In this document: positions 1 through 7,810 of the stretch, in pieces | Numbering within the stretch: position 1 is the first letter of the stretch | Layout: each line of letters starts with the position of its first letter | Position numbers and translations under genes: made by a program | The notes under the pieces: model-generated | The model's input: only the letters and a program-made list of their open reading frames with translations | What the model was told of the DNA's origin: nothing | The model's database searches: none | Assembly (NCBI RefSeq): GCF_032813545.1 | Contig: NZ_CP136520.1 | Location: forward strand, 2,846,001 to 2,910,000 | Source: Nodosilinea sp. E11 | GTDB taxonomy: Bacteria; Cyanobacteriota; Cyanobacteriia; Phormidesmidales; Phormidesmidaceae | DNA: 64,000 nt | Direction: 5' to 3'

Positions 1-1259
1 CAGAGCACCGCTAGGCGATGATCGTGGGATGCCTCGTCTGCGACTGCGGCGATCTGTTCATCAACAGCAGGGTCAATCTGGGCCACAGGATCGCTCGGAG
101 ACGTCCACATTTCCAGAATCTCGTCGATGGCTTCGGCTGGCGCTTCGGCTAGGGCCACGAGCATATCGGGGGCGGGGTCTTCGCTGGGGGTCAAGGTCCA
201 GGTCTGAGATCTGAGGTCTGGGTCTTTAGCCTCATAAGCGGCGATCGCTTTGGCGACCGCATCGGCGCGGCGCTTTTGGTCACGCCGAATGCTGGGTTCG
301 GTATTGCCTAGGCCGGGGGCGTTCCAGCGGCCAGTGTTGGGGTTGATGTAAGACCGAGTCCGGGCCACTACAATTGCTTCGGCCCCCTCATAGCCATTGG
401 CTTTCGCCTCGGCTAAGCGCTCTATGTACCCCACCCGGCCAATGGCGGCCAGGGGTGACTGGTTGGCCAGGTCTAGCCCATTGAGGGTTTCTTCGAGAGT
501 GAGATTGAGACCGTGGCTCAAGGCCCGTTGGCGCAATACGTCTCCCTGATTTTTAAGTCGGGCCAGCTGTTTTTGATCGGCTTCTGCCGGGGTTTTGGCC
601 CCGTGTTGGTACGAAAAAGTGCCCATATTCCAGACCCGATTGCCAGGATCAGTATGACCAAAGTAGGCCGGGTTGATCGCCCCGTTAGGGGTACGAGTTC
701 CTTCGGCACTGCCCACAGCCCAGGCCACCAAGGAGTTGGTGTCACCCTCAAACAGGCTCAGCAGCGGGTTCGCGGGCTGCTGAGGTTTAGCCAGCTCGGC
801 TTGAGCCACCAACACCGCCGGAGAAGGCGCCATCTCAAAGTCTAGGGCCAGCAGAGCGGGTTCGGGGGTTTCCTCGGGCTGGGGCGTTGGCTCAGGCTCG
901 GGAGGGGCCACTGCCACCAGAACTGGAGCCGCAGACGGCGGCGGCGGCGCTGGTGGCAGCAATGCCGTGGCGGATGTCGAGTCGTTGAGGGCAACAGCGA
1001 CTCCTCGCCGATAGACCCCGGCAGGCAATTGCTGGGGTGAGTGGTAGCGCATGGGCGGGTTCAGGCCGTGGGCTGGTATGGGCAAGGGCTGGTTCTCCGG
1101 GGCAGGGGCGGAGATAGTAACTACGGCTGCCAGCTTCTCCTGCACCCACTGTGGCTCCTCCAGCTCAAAGGTGAGCACACCATCATTGGCACGGGCGGGG
1201 GAAGCACCTAAGATAGCCAGCAAAGCACTGGCAGCTAACAGAGTGGGGTATAGCTTCAT
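1..1259 (-). CDS. Secreted protein of unknown function (C terminus beyond window edge)
   Basis: Translating the minus strand from the ATG at 1259 gives an uninterrupted frame of at least 419 codons that runs off the left edge, so the protein is partial here. The N terminus (MKLYPTLLAASALLAILG, then PARA at about residue 24) is a clear Sec signal peptide, so the product is exported. A Pro/Glu-rich linker fills roughly residues 100-135. It is followed by a region with motifs such as WAVGSAEGT (about 180) and NPNTGRWNAPG (about 305). That region faintly recalls lysozyme-like or transglycosylase-like domains, but I cannot assign a family. A divergent or operon partner is not evident; the next gene downstream on the same strand lies outside the window. 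Confidence 0.75.
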   Translation of the reverse strand, partial: MKLYPTLLAASALLAILGASPARANDGVLTFELEEPQWVQEKLAAVVTISAPAPENQPLPIPAHGLNPPMRYHSPQQLPAGVYRRGVAVALNDSTSATALLPPAPPPPSAAPVLVAVAPPEPEPTPQPEETPEPALLALDFEMAPSPAVLVAQAELAKPQQPANPLLSLFEGDTNSLVAWAVGSAEGTRTPNGAINPAYFGHTDPGNRVWNMGTFSYQHGAKTPAEADQKQLARLKNQGDVLRQRALSHGLNLTLEETLNGLDLANQSPLAAIGRVGYIERLAEAKANGYEGAEAIVVARTRSYINPNTGRWNAPGLGNTEPSIRRDQKRRADAVAKAIAAYEAKDPDLRSQTWTLTPSEDPAPDMLVALAEAPAEAIDEILEMWTSPSDPVAQIDPAVDEQIAAVADEASHDHRLAVL

Positions 1260-1339
1260 GGGGGCAAATCTGTAGGGCAACAACTGACGGGTCAGGTCAA
1301 CTACTCGGCACAATTGAGAGCAAACAATGGGAGCAGGCA

Positions 1340-1963
1340 TTAAAAACCCAGGCTAGATGCAGGCTGATTCAGCGATCGCTCCAGTACGCGATCGGAGGGT
1401 TCGACAATGGCCCAGGCCCCATCGGGCTGACGGCGCAGGGTAGCAAAGTGAATGTGCCGCCCCCGCCCCATAACGTCCCCCGCCTGAAGTGCACCCAGCC
1501 GGGGCCGTCGAATGCCGCAGTAGCGAAATAGATAAGCGGGCACCTCTGGGGTAGAGAAATAAATGCAGCGAAACCCCTTAGCCGCCAGCTCAACCTGTCC
1601 GGCAAAGGGAGCCCGCAGCCGGGTGCCCTGCAACTGCACAGAGATATCTCCGAGACCACCAGTTACCAGTTGCCCAGCGACGCGATCGCCCGACTCAATC
1701 TCCCAAGTCTGTTTCAGCACAATCTGGCGGGGCACCACCCCAGAGAGATGGCTACAGCTGCCCAGGCCTGCTAGCAGCAGCCCTAGCCCAGCCTTCAAGC
1801 AGCAGCGTAGCCAGTAGCCTTGCAGAGCGCCATCGCCCCAGCGACCCAAGGCAGCATAGAGCTGGCGGAAAACACTGGGCGATCGCCCGGTGCTACAGCT
1901 ACCGCATAGAGCCACAGCACTACTGAAACCGAAAACGATAGCCAGCGTACTCGTCATTTTCAT
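1340..1963 (-). CDS. Exported protein with a degenerate M23 (LytM-like) domain
   Basis: The C-terminal half (from about residue 115) follows the order seen in M23 peptidases: an APFAGQV-type strand, an aromatic strand, a GALQAGDVMGRG turn and HIHFATL, which matches the HxH strand of the family. The first His and the Asp zinc ligands are not evident, so it is probably not an active peptidase. The start is uncertain. The ATG at 1963 overlaps the end of the upstream gene by 44 bases and gives a hydrophobic N terminus. A TTG at 1798 would instead give MKAGLGLLLAGLGSC, a textbook lipoprotein signal with lipobox LGSC. Either way the protein is predicted to leave the cytoplasm. It probably forms an operon with the gene at 1920-2333. 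Confidence 0.55.
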   Translation of the reverse strand: MKMTSTLAIVFGFSSAVALCGSCSTGRSPSVFRQLYAALGRWGDGALQGYWLRCCLKAGLGLLLAGLGSCSHLSGVVPRQIVLKQTWEIESGDRVAGQLVTGGLGDISVQLQGTRLRAPFAGQVELAAKGFRCIYFSTPEVPAYLFRYCGIRRPRLGALQAGDVMGRGRHIHFATLRRQPDGAWAIVEPSDRVLERSLNQPASSLGF

Positions 1964-2333
1964 ACAAAATCACTAGCTGAACAGCGGGGTCCCAGGCCAT
2001 GGGGTAGGCCTCTCGCTCAGAAACCACCCCAGAGCGCACTTGCAGCTGGGGCAGGCTGCAATAGGGTTCGGCCACAATTTTGCGCACGGCTTCCTTAGGG
2101 TCACGCTCGGGCACAACCAGCAGCTTGGCCAACTGCTCACGGCTAAGCTGGGCATTGCTCTGCACCATCTTTTCGCACCCCTGGACAGTTTCAGGGCTGG
2201 CCGTTGACAGCCAACGACCCAGGCTCTGACCATCGACGGCCATCAGCCCAATGGCAAACACCAATCCCCCGGCAATGAATGGCTTGGCGGTAGACAGCGC
2301 CACCCCGCCGCCTGACTGATGGGTTGAAACCAT
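1920..2333 (-). CDS. Conserved-looking hypothetical protein with one N-terminal membrane segment
   Basis: The product is 137 residues with one hydrophobic segment near residues 17-33 (AKPFIAGGLVFAIGLMAV). It acts as a membrane anchor or uncleaved signal, and a soluble domain of about 100 residues follows. The soluble part has two Cys residues (GCEKM, EPYCSLP) and ends in aromatic residues (YENDEYAGYRFRF), a composition seen in small cyanobacterial envelope proteins. I do not recognise a named family. The stop lies inside the longest form of the downstream gene, suggesting co-transcription. Confidence that it is real rests on its length, the membrane segment and a codon pattern like its neighbours. 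Confidence 0.6.
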   Translation of the reverse strand: MVSTHQSGGGVALSTAKPFIAGGLVFAIGLMAVDGQSLGRWLSTASPETVQGCEKMVQSNAQLSREQLAKLLVVPERDPKEAVRKIVAEPYCSLPQLQVRSGVVSEREAYPMAWDPAVQLVILYENDEYAGYRFRFQ

Positions 2334-2537
2334 AACCTGACTCCTTATACATTTGATGAAACGTGAGGGTTAAGGAGATTTCTAGAAAAGAAGTTCCCCG
2401 CTGTGTCCGACGACTGTAGCCACCGTAGCGATTATCTTCTTTGTCAAGCTCATCCTGCTATGCGATTAGCCTCGGCGGGATGGCAGCGGAAATCAAGCCA
2501 GGAGCCCTGCCTGCATCAGACAGAGTCTTGCTGTTCC

Positions 2538-3687
<1,150 letters not shown>

Positions 3688-3690
<3 letters not shown>

Positions 3691-3720
3691 TGGGCACTGC
3701 CCACCATTAGGGAGAAAGTT
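3688..3720. repeat. Dispersed 33-bp repeat with palindromic core, copy 1
   Basis: The core GGGTGGGCACTGCCCACC is palindromic, and a 15-base tail follows it. An identical 33-base unit occurs in the opposite orientation at 61987-62019, and the core alone recurs at 49000-49018. All copies lie between genes. Confidence 0.75.
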
Positions 3721-3751
3721 TTCCAGAAGTCGCTTAAGTCACGCATGGCCG

Positions 3752-4732
3752 CTAAATTTGTCCACCCACCACTAACCCGACCACCAGCAAGAACACCCGT
3801 AGAGCCGGGCCAAAGGCGAGTTTGGGAGCCAGGGTAGCTCGATAGAGGGCATAGGCCGTAATCGCCGTAATCGCCGCTACCGCCACAGACCAGAAGGGCG
3901 GAAATGCCGCCAACATTACATTTAGGGCTAGACGGCCAATTACCCCACCACCCAACCAGATCACCCCATCGGTTACCGACAGCGAGGGGGCACCGCTCGA
4001 CGGGTCAATCGTTTGGCCCGATGCTCTGCCGGAGTTAGCAGCAGTAGCAACGCCGGTAAAGCCTTGAACCAAGCTCCAGGCAAGGCGGCCCAGGCGGCTC
4101 AAAAGCTGTAGGGGTTCTTGCCCCAGAGCCAGCACGTCGTGGGACAGGCCACCGCGCCCCCGCGATCGCCTAGCCGGTCGTCCCTGGGCAGATCGCCGTC
4201 GGGTTGGAGGTATGACCTGGGCACTGTGCCCCCTGCTAGACTCAGGCTGGCTGGCCCTCTGCGGCGAGACCGTGCGGCAAGAGAGCAGTATGTTGCCCTG
4301 ACCATCCTCCTCGGCCACCGCGATCATGGCTTGACTGAGGTCAAGTATGGGCGGCACCATCGGCTGCCCCTGAGTCAGGCGAGCCTGAATTGACTGCATT
4401 TCTGCGATCGCCCGCGCTTGCTCAGCGGACAGAGTGTTGATCTTATCGACTATGGCACGGAGCCGTTTGAGGAAAACCTCTGAAGGCACCCCTGAAGGCA
4501 CAGCCCCAGACTGAGACAAACCGTTGACTGCACTCGATTGCTCCACCGCCCGCCACTGTAAGGCATCTACGGCAGCAGCAAAGTCTACCCCAGGCCGAGT
4601 CCTAGCCTCAGGCTGGGGCAGCGAGATGGGCAGATGGGGGCCACCGACCCAATCCACCTGAACCTCGCCATTGCTTTGGTTGAGGGTATTGACCGTTTGA
4701 ATCAGCTTGGTTTGAATGCTTTGCAAATCCAT
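3752..4732 (-). CDS. Hypothetical membrane-anchored protein
   Basis: I place the start at the ATG at 4732 (MDLQSIQTKLIQ), preceded by AGGG at a workable distance. A longer frame reaches 4771 but adds only unremarkable residues. The first 140 residues are Gln-rich and predicted helical (INTLSAEQARAIAEMQSIQ). The middle is basic and Ser/Arg-rich (about 175-210), and the last 80 residues hold two or three hydrophobic segments (GVIGRLALNVMLAAF, FWSVAVAAITAITAYALY, VFLLVVGLVVGG). A soluble N-terminal domain tethered to the membrane at its C terminus is the simplest reading. No catalytic motif or named family is recognised. It lies between the IS110 element and a gene-poor stretch, so its promoter should lie in 4733-5100. 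Confidence 0.6.
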   Translation of the reverse strand: MDLQSIQTKLIQTVNTLNQSNGEVQVDWVGGPHLPISLPQPEARTRPGVDFAAAVDALQWRAVEQSSAVNGLSQSGAVPSGVPSEVFLKRLRAIVDKINTLSAEQARAIAEMQSIQARLTQGQPMVPPILDLSQAMIAVAEEDGQGNILLSCRTVSPQRASQPESSRGHSAQVIPPTRRRSAQGRPARRSRGRGGLSHDVLALGQEPLQLLSRLGRLAWSLVQGFTGVATAANSGRASGQTIDPSSGAPSLSVTDGVIWLGGGVIGRLALNVMLAAFPPFWSVAVAAITAITAYALYRATLAPKLAFGPALRVFLLVVGLVVGGQI

Positions 4733-5481
4733 CGCACAGTAATCCCTAAGGGAGGGCAAAAGTGAACCCAAGACGATTTCCCCAATCCTGAGTTGTCAGG
4801 GCTTAGGGAGAACTCCAAACCATCTCTCATCAAGGACAGGCCTCAAAAGAGATGGTACAAGCGTACCATGAATATCGAGAAAGCGTACTGCTTTCGTACT
4901 ATGTTTAGTTGTTCTGGCTAATTCCCAGTAGTCTGCCAAGCCACCGATGACAGGTGAGTGAGGGTTCAGGGTTTGCGGTACAAGGTTCAAGGCTGGCCGT
5001 AAACCTTGTGCTTGCACCCCGAACCTTGCACCTTGAACTCCAGACCGTTGAGCCGGTCCATCAGCTTGGTCAAGTCCTAGATGGCAAAGTTTTAGGGGCA
5101 TCCTCAGCTAACTAGGCACGATCGCTGAGCGGTTCAATCACCCTTCGAGCAAATTCATCCACAGGATAGATGCACCCTTGGGCTTAACAATCTGAAAACT
5201 ATCCGCACAAAACCTAAAAACGCGCTCGAACTCTGTAAATTGTTGGCAGTCCTAAAGGCGTTTTGCTCGGGTGCTTCCTCAGGCACCCCATCCAATCACC
5301 GCAAAATAAGGTTCAAGTGTGGTTAGGGGGGTCTCCAACGCCGAGCCATTTAGGTAGACCAGCGCCTGACTACTCTCGTTGTTGTCTTATTGTTCTTCAT
5401 ACTGTTTGACTGCCCTAGGTGCTCGGGGCACACTGTACTCGAACATCTGCGTTCATCAACTTTCCCCTACGAGCTGTCGCT
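4733..5481. other. Gene-poor stretch with degenerate short repeats
   Basis: No convincing gene was found. A 101-codon minus frame (4796-5101) lacks any coding signature. Between about 4970 and 5045 the sequence holds several related units of the type AAGGTTCAAGG and AACCTTG in both orientations, and GGTACaagcGTACC forms a small hairpin near 4855. The promoters for the genes on both sides must lie here, but I cannot pinpoint them. Confidence 0.5.
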
Positions 5482-6348
5482 ATGGTTAAGACCTATAACA
5501 AAGCCCTGCGGCTTTCACTGCGTTTTCCAGAGCCAGCCGCACGAGACTGTAAGCGAGCGCCCGAATTTACCCCTACATCGGTCGTCAAGCCAAAATCTTG
5601 CGCCTACCATATTGTCATGGCCTGCTTTTTGGGCGGCCAGGTGCTCATGCGAATTCTACGCAACGGCATCAACCGTCAGCGTACCGTAGAACAGATGGTG
5701 GCAGCGGGGCCGTTGACCCTAACTCCGGTGCTGTTGACTAACCTGTTTGCGGGCATGATTTTTACAATTCAGACCGCCCGAGAATTAGAACGGTTTGGCG
5801 CTTTGCACGCGTTGGGCGGAGCATTTGCCATGGCCTTTTGCCGAGAGCTAGCGCCAATTTTGACCGCTGGCATTATGGCGGGTCAAGTGGGCACCGCCTA
5901 CGCCGCCGAAATCGGCTGTATGAAAGTGACTGACCAGATCGACGCACTCAAAGTACTGCGCACCGACCCGGTTGACTACCTGGTGGTGCCCCGAGTAGTA
6001 GCTTGCTGTGTCATGCTGCCGGTACTCACGGTATTGGGGCTAGTGCTAGGCATCTTCGGCGGAGCCGGAGTAGCGTTTCACTTTTATGACATGCCCATTG
6101 AGCAGTTTTTAGATTCGGTGCGATCGCTAATGGTGCTCAACGACCTGATTGCCGTCCTGATTAAATCGATTTTGTTTGGGGTGATTGTAGCCCTGGCGGG
6201 TTGTACCTGGGGCTTAACCACCACCTGTAGCCGATCGGTCGGTCGAGCGGCGACCTCGGCAGTAGTCACCACCTGGGTGGGCCTATTCGTGGTTGATTTC
6301 TTTCTATCGCTGATGCTGTTTGGGGGCGCTGGGATGGCGCTGCATTAG
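5482..6348 (+). CDS. MlaE/YrbE-type ABC transporter permease
   Basis: This is the permease of an MCE-type lipid transporter, which in bacteria and plastids moves phospholipids or other lipids between envelope layers. The family signature is visible: FLGGQVL at the first helix, then LTNLFAGMIFTIQTARELERFGA, FCRELAPILTAGIMAGQVGTAYAAEIG and MKVTDQIDALKVL, followed by three further hydrophobic segments. The ATG at 5482 gives 288 residues. An ATG at 5617 would give 244, nearer the usual 250-260, because the first 45 residues look non-homologous. No MCE substrate-binding protein or ATPase gene is next to it, so partner subunits must be encoded elsewhere. Confidence 0.85.
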   Translation: MVKTYNKALRLSLRFPEPAARDCKRAPEFTPTSVVKPKSCAYHIVMACFLGGQVLMRILRNGINRQRTVEQMVAAGPLTLTPVLLTNLFAGMIFTIQTARELERFGALHALGGAFAMAFCRELAPILTAGIMAGQVGTAYAAEIGCMKVTDQIDALKVLRTDPVDYLVVPRVVACCVMLPVLTVLGLVLGIFGGAGVAFHFYDMPIEQFLDSVRSLMVLNDLIAVLIKSILFGVIVALAGCTWGLTTTCSRSVGRAATSAVVTTWVGLFVVDFFLSLMLFGGAGMALH

Positions 6349-6373
6349 GCCGCACTAGGCGGAGGTGTTTGCC

Positions 6374-6934
6374 TCATTCGCTTCCGGCGGTCAGCAACTC
6401 AACCCCATAATCCATATAGGTGCCGTCGGGCATCATTGCCCCAATTAGGTTAGCCCCATCGAGGTTGGCGTTGGTGATGTCAGCATGGCGCAGGTCAGCT
6501 CCCTGTAGATTGGCGTTGCTCAGATTAGCGCCCCGCAAATTGGCTTGTCTAAGATTGGCTCCCCGTAAATCGCTGCCCGCCATCACGGCCTCTTGCAATA
6601 GGGAACCCTGAAAATTTGTCCCCATGAGACTGGCTCCGGACAGAATCGCTCGTTTGAGCTGAGCCGCAGATACATCGGCCCGAAAGAAATCGGTGCCAAT
6701 AAGATTGGCCCAGTTGAGCCGGCTGTGTCGCAGACAGCTACGGGTAAACACGCCCCCAGGCATAAACGCCCCCGATAGGTTTAAGCCCTGCAAATTGCAA
6801 TCGATAAATTCTACAAACGGCAGCTTGATGCCCTCTAAGGACAGGTGGCGCAGATCTAAATCCTGAAATTTCAGCTGGCCTCGGCTAAAACACTGGTTCA
6901 GCAAATCAAGAGAGTAACGACTATTGGTAGCCAT
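6374..6934 (-). CDS. Pentapeptide-repeat protein
   Basis: The 186-residue product has tandem A(D/N)LXX pentapeptides from about residue 40 to 170 (for example GANLRQANLRGANLSNANLQ), which fold into a right-handed quadrilateral beta-helix. The first 35 residues and the last 15 lie outside the repeats. No signal peptide or membrane segment is seen, so it is probably cytosolic or peripheral. Such proteins are abundant in cyanobacteria and mostly of unknown role; some mimic DNA and some act in thylakoids. It converges on the permease gene with a gap of only 25 bases. Its promoter lies in the motif-rich stretch 6935-7391. Confidence 0.85.
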   Translation of the reverse strand: MATNSRYSLDLLNQCFSRGQLKFQDLDLRHLSLEGIKLPFVEFIDCNLQGLNLSGAFMPGGVFTRSCLRHSRLNWANLIGTDFFRADVSAAQLKRAILSGASLMGTNFQGSLLQEAVMAGSDLRGANLRQANLRGANLSNANLQGADLRHADITNANLDGANLIGAMMPDGTYMDYGVELLTAGSE

Positions 6935-7127
6935 GGGCGACGATTAAGCAGCGTAAAGGCGAATGCTTGACTTGAGATCGCGATCGCGCGACCGATAGAT
7001 GACGCCAATGCGCTTGACTTACCTGCCTCAATCCGTTTACCAGACTGGGTTAGCGCATTTCCCTTACTGCCTATCCTAGGAGATTTGTCGCACGTTACAA
7101 GGTTATCTCCCTTAACTCTTTGCACCC

Positions 7128-7154
7128 TTCACATAATTTACATCCTTCACATAA
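7128..7154. promoter_or_regulatory. Three tandem 9-bp TTCACATAA-like repeats
   Basis: TTCACATAA, TTTACATCC and TTCACATAA follow one another without gaps, and a further GTTACAAG sits at 7094. They resemble response-regulator half-sites like those at 7283-7311 but do not match HLR1 spacing. They lie upstream of both the pentapeptide gene (minus) and the small membrane protein gene (plus). Confidence 0.4.
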
Positions 7155-7282
7155 ATAGATTACCAACCGGCAAAACCAACCAACCTGCGCCACCTGAGCC
7201 CAGCCTCGACAACACCAACAGACCAGCAAGGCGTGAGCCTTATCATCCGAAGCAAAGAAAATGCAATTCAATTTGACATTTC

Positions 7283-7311
7283 GTTACATTAGAGTTACAT
7301 TTATTTACATA
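7283..7311 (+). promoter_or_regulatory. HLR1-type operator (RpaB site) with an extra half-site, overlapping a promoter
   Basis: GTTACATT, two bases, TTTACATA at 7294-7311 fits the HLR1 consensus (K)TTACA(W)(W)-N2-(K)TTACA(W)(W) exactly. A third GTTACATT sits three bases upstream at 7283-7290. A TTGACA at 7274-7279 followed by TACATT at 7296-7301 could be the promoter, which would place the operator over the -10 region. HLR1 is bound by the response regulator RpaB and controls light-stress genes. The next gene on this strand starts at 7392. Confidence 0.6.
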
Positions 7312-7391
7312 AGCGGAATGCGCCAGCCCACTTTGCCCAACTTTAGAGGCGTGTTTTGCAGCTGTCACCACTTCGAACTGGAGGTTCACCC

Positions 7392-7625
7392 ATGACTGCT
7401 CTACTCATTTCTCTTTTTGTCATTGGCTGGGTTGCTGCCGCACTCATTGGTAGTCAAGCCTACTTCCGAGGCGAGCAAACCAAGCCCATCCACGAACGCA
7501 ACTGGCGCTCCGACTCCTTCGACCAGCTTGCCGAATCGGTCACGGGCCAGGCCACCAGCTTTGGCGATCGCGTGCCCGCCTACGGTGGCGACGCTTACTC
7601 TAGCCAGGCCTTGTCTAGTCAGTAA
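7392..7625 (+). CDS. Small single-span membrane protein, possibly the PSII assembly factor Psb35
   Basis: I start at the ATG at 7392, which gives 77 residues beginning MTALLISLFVIGWVAAALIG, one membrane helix. A longer frame from 7356 would disturb that N terminus. The helix is followed by SQAYFRGEQTKPIHERNW, a strongly conserved cyanobacterial motif. From memory this pattern belongs to the family of Synechocystis Ssl2148, named Psb35, which helps stabilise CP47 and HliA-type proteins in the thylakoid; the assignment is not certain. The gene stands alone, with an HLR1-type operator about 80 bases upstream and a strong terminator 65 bases downstream. That suggests a short, light-stress-controlled transcript. 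Confidence 0.75.
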   Translation: MTALLISLFVIGWVAAALIGSQAYFRGEQTKPIHERNWRSDSFDQLAESVTGQATSFGDRVPAYGGDAYSSQALSSQ

Positions 7626-7690
7626 TGTTTCACCGTTGACTGATACCCACTATCTGCAAGGTATCGACTAAAAACTCTCCTACTCTAGGC

Positions 7691-7720
7691 AACCGCTTCT
7701 CTAAAGGAAGCGGTTTTTTT
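7691..7720 (+). terminator. Rho-independent terminator
   Basis: AACCGCTTC, a seven-base loop and GAAGCGGTT form a perfect nine-base-pair stem followed directly by a run of T. It ends the transcript of the small membrane-protein gene. Confidence 0.9.
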
Positions 7721-7810
7721 ATTGTTCCACCGAATCCGAATTCCATACCTCCGATACCCAATCGGTCAACCTGTAGGCGCTAACCGCCGTTCGCCCAGTG
7801 GAATCGCAGG

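Noticed and set aside
4796-5101. 101-codon minus frame upstream of the gene at 3752
   Set aside because: It overlaps degenerate repeat units, has no domain or start signal, and its composition looks random.
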